Positions 9,324 through 17,720 of a DNA stretch of 64,000 nucleotides are shown here, in pieces. The stretch covers positions 71,828-135,827 of the forward strand of contig JAEWGC010000013.1 in NCBI GenBank assembly GCA_023388495.1. The letters run 5' to 3'. This DNA comes from Bacillota bacterium. GTDB taxonomy: Bacteria; Bacillota; Clostridia; Tissierellales; Tissierellaceae. Made by a program: the position numbers and the translations under genes. Under the pieces are notes generated by a model. That model made no database searches. It was given only the letters and a program-made list of their open reading frames with translations, and was not told the origin of the DNA. Within the stretch, counting starts at the first letter, position 1; each line of letters opens with the position of its first letter.

Positions 9324-10664
9324 ATGGATTTATCTGCTAGGGAAATAGCATTAAATATTTTATACGATATTTTTATAAATGAAGCATTTTCTAATATTTC
9401 TATAAAAAAACATATAGGGGAAGAAGTAAATCCCAAAGAAGAGGGTTTAACTAGAGAAATTGTATATGGAGTTTTAGAAAATGATATTTATATAGAATAT
9501 ATAATATCAAAGGCATCTAAAATAAAGTTAAAGAAAATTCATCCAGTTATTTTAATTATACTTAAAGTGGGGGTATACCAGCTTATATTCATGGACAGAA
9601 TACCTCCTAGCGCCGCTGTTAATGAGGCCGTTAATATGGCCAAAAAACATGGGCATAAAGGAACTATTGGATTTGTAAATGGGATTTTAAGAAATATAAG
9701 TAGAAATAAAGATGAATTTATGAATATTGAAGCAAAGAATAAGGCTGATTATATTTCTATAAAATATTCTCATCCTAAATGGATGGTGGAAAGATGGATT
9801 AAGGAATATGGTGTAGAGTTTACTGAAGAACTATGTAAGAAAAATAATGAATCGCCTCCTTTAAATATACGAGTAAATATATTAAAGACTAACAAGGAAT
9901 TGTTAAAGGAAAAATTAACAGATTACGGATTTATAGTAAAGGATGGAAAGTTTGCTAAGGACTCTTTAGTCATCGAAAATCCAATTAGAATAACTGAACT
10001 TCCTGAATTTAAATTAGGACATTTTATTATTCAAGATGAGAGTAGTTCTTTAGTTGGGCAAATTATGGATCCTATACCAGGAAGTACAATTATTGACTGT
10101 TGTAGTGCTCCTGGAGGCAAGTCAACACATTTAGCACAGTTGATGAATAATAAAGGAAGAATCTTAAGTCAAGATATTTATGAACATAAGATTAAGCTTA
10201 TTGAAGAAAATGCTGAAAGACTTGGCATTAGTATTATTGAAACCTCTATCTCTGATGGGACTAAAAGAGACGAATCTTTGGTAAACAAGGCAGATTATTT
10301 GTTATTGGATGCCCCTTGCTCTGGATTAGGTTTAATTAGAAGAAAACCTGAAATTAAGCGAAATAGAAAAGAAGAAGATATAGGTGAACTGGTAGAGATA
10401 CAGTATAATATTTTAAATAATGTAAAGGATTATTTAAAAGTAGGAGGAATACTAGTTTATAGCACTTGTACTATAGAAAAAGATGAGAATATTAATATAA
10501 TAAATAGATTTCTAGAGAAAAATAAAAACTTTAAATTAGTAAATATAGAAGATAAAATATCCAATCCACAAAATATAGATACATTAAAACTAGGCTATAT
10601 TCAACTATTTCCCCATATTCATGATACGGATGGATTTTATATTGCAAAAATAGTCAAAGAATGA
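9324..10664 (+). CDS. rsmB: 16S rRNA (cytosine-967-C5)-methyltransferase
   Basis: RsmB (Sun/Fmu) makes m5C967 in 16S rRNA. An N-terminal NusB-like RNA-binding domain (about residues 1-135, with IPPSAAVNEAVNMAKKHG) is followed by a Rossmann methyltransferase. The latter contains CCSAPGGKSTHLAQL for SAM binding, DAPCSGLGLIRRKPE and the catalytic YSTCT cysteine. It has 446 residues, normal for the family. It shares a locus with rlmN, so two rRNA methylases are adjacent. Confidence 0.95.
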   Translation: MDLSAREIALNILYDIFINEAFSNISIKKHIGEEVNPKEEGLTREIVYGVLENDIYIEYIISKASKIKLKKIHPVILIILKVGVYQLIFMDRIPPSAAVNEAVNMAKKHGHKGTIGFVNGILRNISRNKDEFMNIEAKNKADYISIKYSHPKWMVERWIKEYGVEFTEELCKKNNESPPLNIRVNILKTNKELLKEKLTDYGFIVKDGKFAKDSLVIENPIRITELPEFKLGHFIIQDESSSLVGQIMDPIPGSTIIDCCSAPGGKSTHLAQLMNNKGRILSQDIYEHKIKLIEENAERLGISIIETSISDGTKRDESLVNKADYLLLDAPCSGLGLIRRKPEIKRNRKEEDIGELVEIQYNILNNVKDYLKVGGILVYSTCTIEKDENINIINRFLEKNKNFKLVNIEDKISNPQNIDTLKLGYIQLFPHIHDTDGFYIAKIVKE

Positions 10665-10693
10665 TAGATATATATTTAATAATTATGTATAAT
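10665..10693 (+). promoter_or_regulatory. Candidate promoter for rlmN-prpC-prkC
   Basis: A perfect -10 TATAAT (10688-10693) is 17 bases from TAGATA (10665-10670, four of six consensus positions). It starts immediately after the rsmB stop codon in the 59-base gap. A TSS near 10700 would leave a short leader before the TTG start. Confidence 0.4.
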
Positions 10694-10723
10694 ATTATAT
10701 TAGGATAGCATTGAGGTGATTAT

Positions 10724-11767
10724 TTGAATAAAATTGAATTAAATAGTTTAACTCTAGGGGAGCTAAAGAAGTATATGACTTCAATAGAAGAAAAAGCCTT
10801 TAGAGGAGAGCAGGTGTTTTCATATTTTCATAGGAATAAGAAGTATGATATTGAAGATTTAAAGGTATTACCCGAAAAAATAAGAAGTTATTTACTTAAC
10901 AATGCAAAGGTTAATAAAATAGAGATTTATAAAGCCTTTGCTTCACAAATTGATAATACTAAAAAGTATTTATTTTTATTAGATGATGGAAATATTATTG
11001 AATCTGTAGCTATGGAATATATTCATGGAGTGACTACCTGTATATCTACTCAGGTAGGTTGTAAGATGGGGTGTTCCTTCTGTGCTTCCACTAAAGAAGG
11101 GTTAATAAGGAACCTGACACCAGCAGAAATGGTAAATCAAATCTATATGATAGAAAAGGACTTGGGAAAAGATATTTCCAATATTGTACTAATGGGAAGT
11201 GGAGAACCTCTAGATAATTATGATAATACTATGAAATTTATAGATATTATTCATGATGAGAAGGGCCACAATATTAGCCTTAGAAACATTACTTTATCAA
11301 CCTGTGGTGTTGTTCCTAGAATTTATGATTTAGCTAAGGAAAATTTACCAATAACATTATCCATATCTTTACACTCTCCTTTTGATAGTGAAAGAAAAAA
11401 AATAATGCCTATAGCTAATAGATATTCCATAGAAGAACTAATAAAGGCATGTAGATTCTATTCAGAAGTAACTAATAGAAGAATTACTTTTGAATATACA
11501 TTAATCCATAATGTAAACGATAGAGACATGGATATAAAAGAATTAATAAAAATTCTTAATGGATTAAAATGTCACATTAACTTAATTCCTTTGAACCCAA
11601 TTCGAGAATTTAAAAAGGACAGGCCAAGTAGAGAAAATATTGAAAGAGTACAAAGAGATTTAAGCAAAGCTAATATTACTGTAACTATAAGAAGAGAAAT
11701 GGGTGGAGATATTAGTGCTTCCTGTGGACAGCTTAGGCGTACTGTGACTCAAAATGATGATAATTAA
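10724..11767 (+). CDS. rlmN: Dual-specificity 23S rRNA/tRNA adenine-C2 methyltransferase
   Basis: This radical SAM enzyme makes m2A2503 in 23S rRNA and m2A37 in some tRNAs. The [4Fe-4S] motif CX3CX2C is in GCKMGCSFCAST. Further features are MGSGEPLDNYD and the C-terminal catalytic cysteine in GDISASCGQL; the second catalytic cysteine is in LSTCG. It has 347 residues. The TTG start has GAGGTGAT four bases before it, and no in-frame ATG gives the conserved N terminus. Confidence 0.95.
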   Translation: MNKIELNSLTLGELKKYMTSIEEKAFRGEQVFSYFHRNKKYDIEDLKVLPEKIRSYLLNNAKVNKIEIYKAFASQIDNTKKYLFLLDDGNIIESVAMEYIHGVTTCISTQVGCKMGCSFCASTKEGLIRNLTPAEMVNQIYMIEKDLGKDISNIVLMGSGEPLDNYDNTMKFIDIIHDEKGHNISLRNITLSTCGVVPRIYDLAKENLPITLSISLHSPFDSERKKIMPIANRYSIEELIKACRFYSEVTNRRITFEYTLIHNVNDRDMDIKELIKILNGLKCHINLIPLNPIREFKKDRPSRENIERVQRDLSKANITVTIRREMGGDISASCGQLRRTVTQNDDN

Positions 11768-11788
11768 TGAATTTAATGGGGTGGTATT

Positions 11789-12520
11789 ATGGTCGTTGGT
11801 TCTATTTCTGACATCGGGAAGATAAGGGAAAACAACCAAGATGCTTACTATGCGTCTCGGGACGTATCTTTTCCTCTATACATTGTGGCCGATGGAATGG
11901 GAGGCCATAAGGCAGGAGAAGTTGCAAGCATTATGGCAAGGAGTATTATTGAAGGAAACTTTCTAAATGCTAAGGAAAAGTTATTAAATGAAGATACGAT
12001 AGTTAGATTAATTAAGAAATCAATTGAGGAAGCAAATACAAAGATATACCTTAAATCTCTTGAAAATGAGAAATATAAGGGTATGGGTACAACTATAACC
12101 TTAGCATACGTATTTGAAAACAAGGTCTACATAGGACATGTAGGAGATAGTAGGGCTTATTTAGTCAGGGACAAAGATATATTTCAAATAACAGAAGACC
12201 ATTCCTTTGTAAATGAACTCCTAAAGACTGGAAGTATAACAAAAGAAGAGGCAAAGAACCATCCAAAGAGAAATATGATAACTAGGGCTGTTGGTTCAAG
12301 AAGTATTATTGAAATGGACCTAATAATCAAAGAATATTACAAAGATGATATATTGTTCTTGTGTAGTGATGGACTTTCTAATATGTTAAAAGAATTCGAA
12401 ATCAAAGATGTATTTATTAAAGAAGAGGATATTCAAAAAGCCTGTGAGACTCTTGCGACTATGGCTAATAATAGAGGTGGGTATGATAATATTACCATAG
12501 TAGCCATTAAATTTAATTAG
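11789..12520 (+). CDS. prpC: PP2C-family serine/threonine phosphatase
   Basis: It is a 243-residue metal-dependent PP2C phosphatase that reverses PrkC phosphorylation. The family metal-binding motifs are IRENNQDAYYA, VADGMGGHKAGE, GHVGDSRAYL and the C-terminal DNITIVAIKF. No transmembrane segment is visible, so it acts in the cytoplasm. It sits 13 bases before the kinase gene, the usual Firmicutes pairing. Confidence 0.95.
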   Translation: MVVGSISDIGKIRENNQDAYYASRDVSFPLYIVADGMGGHKAGEVASIMARSIIEGNFLNAKEKLLNEDTIVRLIKKSIEEANTKIYLKSLENEKYKGMGTTITLAYVFENKVYIGHVGDSRAYLVRDKDIFQITEDHSFVNELLKTGSITKEEAKNHPKRNMITRAVGSRSIIEMDLIIKEYYKDDILFLCSDGLSNMLKEFEIKDVFIKEEDIQKACETLATMANNRGGYDNITIVAIKFN

Positions 12521-12533
12521 ATGAGGTGAAAAG

Positions 12534-14489
12534 ATGATAGGCAAAATTTTAGGTGGAAGATATGAAATAATAGAACAAATCGGTGGTGGCGGTATGGCCT
12601 TAGTATATAAGGCAAAATGCAAACTTCTAGATAGATTTGTAGCTATAAAGGTTTTAAAGGATGAATTTGTAAATGATGAAGAATTTGTTAGGAAGTTTAG
12701 AAGAGAATCTCAAGCTGCTGCTAGTCTTTCACATCCTAATATAGTAAATATTTATGATGTTGGTGTAGAAAATGATGGAAACAATCAAATTTATTATATT
12801 GTAATGGAATATATAAAAGGTAGAACATTAAAGGAACTTATAAAAGAAAAAGGGAAACTATCTCTAGAGAATGCATTAGATTATTCCTATCAAATATCAG
12901 AGGCTTTACAGCAGGCTCATAAAAATCATATAGTTCATAGAGATATAAAGCCACATAATATCATGATTACAGACGACAACAGAGTTAAGGTTACGGACTT
13001 TGGTATTGCTAGAGCGGCAACAAGCTCTACGGTGACTACTACTTCTAATGTATTAGGCTCCGTCCATTATTTCTCTCCGGAGCAGGCTAGAGGGGGATAT
13101 ACCGATGAGAAATCTGATATATACTCTTTAGGTATTGTTATGTATGAGATGGTTACAGGGAAACTACCATATCAAGGAGAAAGTCCAATAACAGTTGCAC
13201 TAAAGCATGTTCAAGAGGATATTAAACCTCCTAGGGAGTGGAACAAGAATATTCCTATAGGGTTTGAAAATATTATTTTGAAATGTGTACAGAAAAGACA
13301 GGCTGATAGGTATAGCAATATTACTGAATTAATAAAAGATTTAAGGAAGGTAAAAGAAAATATAAATGATTTTAGTTTTGAGGATGCAGATAATTATGAT
13401 TCCCATACTAAAGTAATTCCCGTAGTGGATATAGAGGATGATAAGAATATGAATAATAATAAGAAAAAACAAAAAAATAAAAAAGATAGCAGTGGGAAAG
13501 TTGTGTTATTAGGTATATTATTGGCATTTTTATTAGCTACGTCTGTATTTTTAGGTTATTTTAAATTGAAGGATTTATTTGTTAGTGGAGAGCCAGTTAT
13601 AGTTCCTAATTTAGTTGGAAGGCAAGAGGATGAAGCTAGAAAAGAGATTGAGGATCTTGGTTTAGAGTTTAAAGTTATAGCTAGAGTAAAAAATAGTGAA
13701 TTTGGAGCAGGTCAAGTTGTTTCACAAAGTGAAGATCCAGATTCTAAGGTAAAACCAGGATATCCTATTGAAGTGACTATAAGTGAAGGAGATAATCTTG
13801 TAAAGGTTCCTAAATTAGAAAACAGGGATTTAGTAGATGCACAGGAACTCCTTGAGGATGCAGGCTTAAATTTAAAAATAGATTATGAGCATTCAGATAC
13901 TATTCCTGAAAATGTGGTTATTAGTCAAAAACCAGAAATTGGAGCTATGGTAGAACCAGGTACTAGAATTAGCTTAGTGGTAAGCCAAGGAGAAGAGATT
14001 AAACTTGTACCGATGCCAAAATTAACGGGATTAAATATAGAAGAAGCCAAGAAAAAGATATTAGAATCAAATCTTGAGGTTGGTGATATTAGAATGCAAC
14101 CAAGCGAAGAAGTGGGAAAGGATATAGTTATATGGCAAAGCTATAACCAAGGTATAGAAATAGAAACAAAAACAGCAGTTGATTTATTTGTAAGTAGTGG
14201 ACCTAGTGAGGTTCCTATAGATGGTAATGAAAATAATGATGGTGGTAATAATGATAATACCAGTAATGAAGAGGGGCCAATAACTTTCAATCTTACACCA
14301 TTACAAGAGAAGGAAGAAACACAAATTAAAATTATAAGAATTCAAGATGGTATAAGTAAGGTAGTATATAATAAAAAGCATAAGGCAATTGAAGGTGAGG
14401 CCACCATAACACTTGAAGGTAAGAAAGGTGCTCAGTTTGAGATATACTATGATGATATATACCAAACTACAATTCCTAAAAATGAATAG
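12534..14489 (+). CDS. prkC: PASTA-domain serine/threonine protein kinase
   Basis: It is a 651-residue membrane kinase that senses muropeptides or lipid II and controls growth, germination and envelope functions. The cytoplasmic kinase has the glycine loop IGGGGMALVYKA, the catalytic HRDIKPHNIM and the DFG motif in VTDFGIARA. A lysine-rich linker precedes the membrane helix (about residues 324-344). Three PASTA repeats follow, at about 354-418, 420-486 and 488-558, beginning VPNLVG, VPKLEN and MPKLTG. An Asn/Gly linker leads to an extra beta-rich tail of about 70 residues (PITFNL to the end). Confidence 0.96.
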   Translation: MIGKILGGRYEIIEQIGGGGMALVYKAKCKLLDRFVAIKVLKDEFVNDEEFVRKFRRESQAAASLSHPNIVNIYDVGVENDGNNQIYYIVMEYIKGRTLKELIKEKGKLSLENALDYSYQISEALQQAHKNHIVHRDIKPHNIMITDDNRVKVTDFGIARAATSSTVTTTSNVLGSVHYFSPEQARGGYTDEKSDIYSLGIVMYEMVTGKLPYQGESPITVALKHVQEDIKPPREWNKNIPIGFENIILKCVQKRQADRYSNITELIKDLRKVKENINDFSFEDADNYDSHTKVIPVVDIEDDKNMNNNKKKQKNKKDSSGKVVLLGILLAFLLATSVFLGYFKLKDLFVSGEPVIVPNLVGRQEDEARKEIEDLGLEFKVIARVKNSEFGAGQVVSQSEDPDSKVKPGYPIEVTISEGDNLVKVPKLENRDLVDAQELLEDAGLNLKIDYEHSDTIPENVVISQKPEIGAMVEPGTRISLVVSQGEEIKLVPMPKLTGLNIEEAKKKILESNLEVGDIRMQPSEEVGKDIVIWQSYNQGIEIETKTAVDLFVSSGPSEVPIDGNENNDGGNNDNTSNEEGPITFNLTPLQEKEETQIKIIRIQDGISKVVYNKKHKAIEGEATITLEGKKGAQFEIYYDDIYQTTIPKNE

Positions 14490-14498
14490 GGGGCTTTT

Positions 14499-15374
14499 AT
14501 GATAAAAGGGATAATAATAAAAGGCATTGGTGGCTTTTACTATGTAAAAACAGAATCAGAGGTAGTTGAATGTAGAGCAAGAGGTGTCTTTAGGGAGGAG
14601 AATTTAACTCCTCTTGTAGGAGATAAAGTGAGAATTAGAATAAGTGAAGAGGATAATTCAGGATATATCGAGGAGATTTATCCTAGGACATCTCAGCTTT
14701 TAAGACCACCAGTAGCAAATATTACTCAAGCTATAATAGTTATGAGCATAAAAAAACCAGACATTAATACTTGGCTATTAGATAGATTCCTTATTATGGC
14801 TGAACATGAGAAATTAGAAATTGTCATTTGTATAAATAAGTCTGATTTACAAACTGAAAAAGCCTTAGAACTTAAGTCTATTTACGAAAAATTAGGATAC
14901 AAGGTTATTAACACTAGTACCTTAACTGGCTTAGGTGTTGATGAACTAAATGATGTATTAGGGAATAATATATCGGTGTTTGCTGGCCCTTCTGGAGCTG
15001 GCAAATCATCTTTATTAAATGCGGTTAATAAAGATTTCAAATTAGAAACTGGTGATGTAAGCACTAAAACTAAGAGAGGTAAGCACACTACTAGGCATGT
15101 AGAGCTTTTGGAATTGAGACATAGTACATTTGTTTTGGATTCTCCAGGATTTAGCTCCCTAAACATTGATTTTATTCAAGATGAAGCTAATTTGAGAAAT
15201 TATTTTAGAGAAATATATAAATATGGAGAAAATTGTAGGTTTATTAGTTGCTTACATCTTAATGAACCAGATTGTGCAGTAAAAAAAGAAGTAGAGGCTG
15301 GAAAAATTCACAGAGAAAGGTATGAAAATTACTTACTTTTCCTTGAAGAGATAAAAAATATTAGGAGGTACTAA
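14499..15374 (+). CDS. rsgA: Ribosome small subunit-dependent GTPase RsgA
   Basis: This circularly permuted GTPase checks late 30S assembly. An N-terminal OB fold (residues 1-70) precedes the permuted motifs: G4 INKSDLQ, then G1 GPSGAGKSSLLN, then G3 DSPGFSSL. The C-terminal zinc knuckle uses CRFISCLHLNEPDC. It has 291 residues. It lies between prkC and rpe as in many Firmicutes, and B. subtilis RsgA (CpgA) is a reported PrkC substrate. Its stop is one base from the rpe start. Confidence 0.96.
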   Translation: MIKGIIIKGIGGFYYVKTESEVVECRARGVFREENLTPLVGDKVRIRISEEDNSGYIEEIYPRTSQLLRPPVANITQAIIVMSIKKPDINTWLLDRFLIMAEHEKLEIVICINKSDLQTEKALELKSIYEKLGYKVINTSTLTGLGVDELNDVLGNNISVFAGPSGAGKSSLLNAVNKDFKLETGDVSTKTKRGKHTTRHVELLELRHSTFVLDSPGFSSLNIDFIQDEANLRNYFREIYKYGENCRFISCLHLNEPDCAVKKEVEAGKIHRERYENYLLFLEEIKNIRRY

Positions 15375-15375
15375 A

Positions 15376-16023
15376 ATGGCTAAAATTGCGCCTTCATTAC
15401 TTTCAGCAGATTTTGCTAATTTAAAAGATGAAATAAAGAAAATAGAAAATGGTGGTGCGGACTATCTTCATTTAGATGTAATGGATGGTATTTACGTTCC
15501 AAATATTACTTTTGGCCCTCCTGTTATTAAAAAACTAAGGGCTGTTACAAACATTCCTTTTGATGTACATCTGATGATAGATAGGCCTGAAAGGTACATT
15601 AAGGACTTTGTAGATGCTGGTGCTGATTTAATAACTGTACACGAGGAAGCGACAATCCACCTTCATAGGGCTATACAGGAGATAAAATCCCATGGTATTA
15701 TGGCAGGAGTATCATTGAATCCGGCCACACCTTTGGAAAATATAGAATATATTTTAGAAGATATTGATTTAGTTCTTATTATGACTGTAAATCCGGGTTT
15801 TGGTGGTCAATCTTTTATTGAATCAATGAAGGATAAAATAAAAAAGCTAAGAAAAATAATTGACGAAAGAGGCTTAAATATTATTATTGAAGTTGATGGT
15901 GGAGTAAAACTAGAAAATGCAAGGGAAATATTAGACTGTGGTGCTAATTTGTTAGTAGCAGGTTCCGATATTTTTGGTGCAGAAGATATAGAAGATAGGA
16001 CTAGACAATTTAAGATGTTGTAA
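15376..16023 (+). CDS. rpe: Ribulose-phosphate 3-epimerase
   Basis: It interconverts ribulose 5-phosphate and xylulose 5-phosphate in the pentose phosphate pathway. This 215-residue TIM barrel contains APSLLSADFANL, HLDVMDGIYVPNITFG (catalytic Asp and metal ligands), VNPGFGGQSFI and EVDGGVKLENA. The start has GGAGGTA seven bases upstream, inside the end of rsgA. Its stop codon overlaps the -35 of the next promoter. Confidence 0.97.
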   Translation: MAKIAPSLLSADFANLKDEIKKIENGGADYLHLDVMDGIYVPNITFGPPVIKKLRAVTNIPFDVHLMIDRPERYIKDFVDAGADLITVHEEATIHLHRAIQEIKSHGIMAGVSLNPATPLENIEYILEDIDLVLIMTVNPGFGGQSFIESMKDKIKKLRKIIDERGLNIIIEVDGGVKLENAREILDCGANLLVAGSDIFGAEDIEDRTRQFKML

Positions 16024-16045
16024 ATTTGTAAATATATGTTATAAT
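16018..16045 (+). promoter_or_regulatory. Promoter of the thiamine unit thiT-thiN
   Basis: TTGTAA (16018-16023) and a perfect TATAAT (16040-16045) are spaced by 16 bases, overlapping the rpe stop codon. Transcription from near 16052 would place the complete TPP aptamer in the leader. Confidence 0.6.
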
Positions 16046-16069
16046 ATAATTAATTGAATAGAAGTATTT

Positions 16070-16155
16070 AGCACTAGGGGAGCCAATTGGCTGAGAGCGG
16101 ATTTATCCCGACCCTTATGACCTGAACTAGATAATGCTAGCGTAGGGAAGTGTGT
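16070..16155 (+). promoter_or_regulatory. TPP (THI-element) riboswitch aptamer
   Basis: The conserved thi-box elements are present in order: aggggagcc, gctgagag (16090-16097), acccttatgacctgaac (16111-16127), and ataatgctagcgtaggga (16131-16148). P1 can form between CACT (16072-16075) and AGTG (16149-16152). It lies directly upstream of thiT. Binding of thiamine pyrophosphate is expected to repress the genes for uptake and pyrophosphorylation of thiamine. Confidence 0.95.
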
Positions 16156-16160
16156 ATTAG

Positions 16161-16210
16161 CCTTTAAATACCCATTGCCTACGTTGGTAATGGGTTTATT
16201 AATTTAAAGG
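16161..16210 (+). promoter_or_regulatory. Riboswitch expression platform: terminator-like hairpin that also covers the thiT ribosome binding site
   Basis: CCTTTAAAT (16161-16169) pairs perfectly with ATTTAAAGG (16202-16210), and ACCCATTGCC (16170-16179) pairs with GGTAATGGGT (16186-16195). A TTATTA bulge lies between the two stems. The outer stem takes up the first half of the thiT Shine-Dalgarno AAAGGAGGAG (16206-16215). In competition, 16137-16146 in the aptamer can pair with 16178-16187 (core CGTAGG/CCTACG), an anti-repressor helix expected without TPP. Confidence 0.75.
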
Positions 16211-16220
16211 AGGAGTAATA

Positions 16221-16769
16221 ATGGAAAAAAGATGGAATGTAAGAATGTTAGCAGAGGGTGGAATGATGATAGCTTTAGCTACTGTATTAAGTTACATTAA
16301 AGTTTATGAAGCACCCATGGGAGGATCAGTTACTGCTGGAAGTATGATTCCAATTATTTTATTTGCTATTCGCTGGGGATTAATGCCAGGATTAGCAATA
16401 GGAAGTACCTATGGTATATTACAGTTTATTTTAAAGCCTTATTTTTACCATCCAATTCAATTTGTTTTAGATTATCCAATGGCCTTTGGTTTATTGGGGT
16501 TAGCAGGTATTGCATATTATATAAAAGATAAAAACTCAGTTAAGGGATATTTAAGTGTTTTTTTAGCTGTACTTGTAGGAATATTGGGTAGAATGATATC
16601 ACATGTGTTATCAGGTGTAATTTTCTTTGCTGAATATGCTGGGGATAAAAATCCTTGGATTTATTCAATAGAGTATAATGCTTATTATTTGGTGCCAGAA
16701 TTAATTATTTCTTGTATTGTAATAGCTATTGTTTGGAAACCATTACAAAAAGCTATAAGAGCAAAATAG
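16221..16769 (+). CDS. thiT: ECF transporter S component for thiamine (ThiT)
   Basis: This 182-residue integral membrane protein with about six hydrophobic helices is the substrate-binding S subunit of a group II energy-coupling factor transporter for thiamine. The family features include the N-terminal RMLAEGGMMIALATVL, then AIRWGLMPGLAIG and the ligand-binding aromatic region around YHPIQFVLDYPMAFG. The TPP riboswitch upstream supports thiamine as substrate. The shared EcfA/EcfT module is not in this window. The start is the ATG after AAAGGAGGAG. Confidence 0.95.
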   Translation: MEKRWNVRMLAEGGMMIALATVLSYIKVYEAPMGGSVTAGSMIPIILFAIRWGLMPGLAIGSTYGILQFILKPYFYHPIQFVLDYPMAFGLLGLAGIAYYIKDKNSVKGYLSVFLAVLVGILGRMISHVLSGVIFFAEYAGDKNPWIYSIEYNAYYLVPELIISCIVIAIVWKPLQKAIRAK

Positions 16770-16785
16770 TAAAAGGATGATTTAA

Positions 16786-17421
16786 ATGAAAGGATTAATT
16801 GTTTCCAATGGGACGATAACTGACTATGGTAGGTTAGAGCTGGAAGCTAATAGGGCTGATTTTATTATATGTGCAGATGGAGGTATGAATCATCTTGCTA
16901 AAATCAATAAAAAACCAGATATAGTAATAGGGGATTTAGATTCCGTTAGCCAATTCGCTCTAGATTATATAAAAAATAACAACATACCCATTGAAAAATA
17001 TTCACCTATTAAAGATGCAACCGATACAAATATTGCTATGGAATATTTAATAGATAAAGGATATAATGAAATTGTATTAATGGGAGTAACGGGAACTAGA
17101 CAGGACCATACAGTTGCAAATATATTTTTATTGAATACCTTGCATGACAACGGTATTAAAGGAAAAATAGTAGATGATAATAATATTATTTATTTAATAG
17201 ATGATTACCTAGAACTGGAATATTTAGAAGATAGTTATCTTTCTATAATACCGATAGTAAATGAGGGTATAGTTATATCCTTAAGTGGATTTTTTTATAA
17301 TTTAGATAAGCAATTTATCTCTTTTGGATCTACCCATGGAGTTAGTAATAAGATTATTGAAAACATTGGAATAATTAAGATTCACAGTGGAAGAGCTCTT
17401 ATATTTGTTTCAAAAGATTAA
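16786..17421 (+). CDS. thiN: Thiamine pyrophosphokinase
   Basis: ThiN transfers pyrophosphate from ATP to thiamine, making TPP in one step. It has 211 residues with ICADGGMNHL, the metal-binding GDLDSVS and DATDTNIAMEYL in the catalytic domain. The C-terminal thiamine-binding domain ends SFGSTHGVSNKI. It is co-transcribed with thiT, so imported thiamine is converted to the form that switches the operon off. In B. subtilis it also follows rpe. Confidence 0.95.
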   Translation: MKGLIVSNGTITDYGRLELEANRADFIICADGGMNHLAKINKKPDIVIGDLDSVSQFALDYIKNNNIPIEKYSPIKDATDTNIAMEYLIDKGYNEIVLMGVTGTRQDHTVANIFLLNTLHDNGIKGKIVDDNNIIYLIDDYLELEYLEDSYLSIIPIVNEGIVISLSGFFYNLDKQFISFGSTHGVSNKIIENIGIIKIHSGRALIFVSKD

Positions 17422-17451
17422 AGCTTAGGATATTAATCCTAGGCTTTTTTT
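17420..17451 (+). terminator. Intrinsic terminator after thiN
   Basis: AAAGCTTAGGAT (17420-17431) pairs with ATCCTAGGCTTT (17436-17447, one G-U pair) around ATTA, followed by a seven-T run. It overlaps the thiN stop codon. Confidence 0.85.
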
Positions 17452-17454
17452 GTC

Positions 17455-17485
17455 ACTATATTCTATTCATCGAATAGAATATAGT
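17455..17485. repeat. Perfect 14-bp inverted repeat upstream of a small membrane-protein gene
   Basis: ACTATATTCTATTC (17455-17468) and GAATAGAATATAGT (17472-17485) are exact reverse complements around ATC. There is no U tract on either side, so it does not look like a terminator. It sits 24 bases before the start of the 56-residue ORF and could be an operator or a leader hairpin. I do not recognise the regulator. Confidence 0.7.
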
Positions 17486-17508
17486 AAAGTGCTATAGGGG
17501 TGTTAGGT

Positions 17509-17679
17509 ATGAGAAGGTTTTATTATAGATATATAAAAAAATCTAAAACAATAATAGGTATAACTCTGGCCCTAATTGGTATTCTGATAATTATAAGCTT
17601 TATACCTATAGAATTAATTTTAATATTAATTGGAATTGCATTACTTACAATGGGGGCATTGATATTAAAAATAAAATAA
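17509..17679 (+). CDS. Small two-helix membrane protein (56 residues), unknown function
   Basis: The product begins with a basic, aromatic segment (MRRFYYRYIKKSKTIIG). Two hydrophobic helices follow, about residues 14-30 and 35-53, separated by a short IPIE turn, and it ends LKIK. It should insert as a hairpin in the membrane. AGGGG lies eight bases before the ATG. It is bounded by an inverted repeat upstream and a bidirectional terminator downstream, so it is an independent unit. Its position between thiN and rpmB is that of spoVM in B. subtilis, but SpoVM is a 26-residue single amphipathic helix, so identity is unproven. Confidence 0.7.
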   Translation: MRRFYYRYIKKSKTIIGITLALIGILIIISFIPIELILILIGIALLTMGALILKIK

Positions 17680-17711
17680 GGCTTACCATTTTTATATGGA
17701 AGCCTTGTTTT
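17678..17711. terminator. Bidirectional terminator between the small membrane protein gene and rpmB
   Basis: AAGGCTT (17678-17684) pairs with AAGCCTT (17700-17706), extended inward by CCAT/ATGG. On the plus strand it is followed by GTTTTATT. On the minus strand, after rpmB, it is followed by ATTTTATTTTT. It serves two convergent genes. Confidence 0.8.
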
Positions 17712-17720
17712 ATTGCATAA

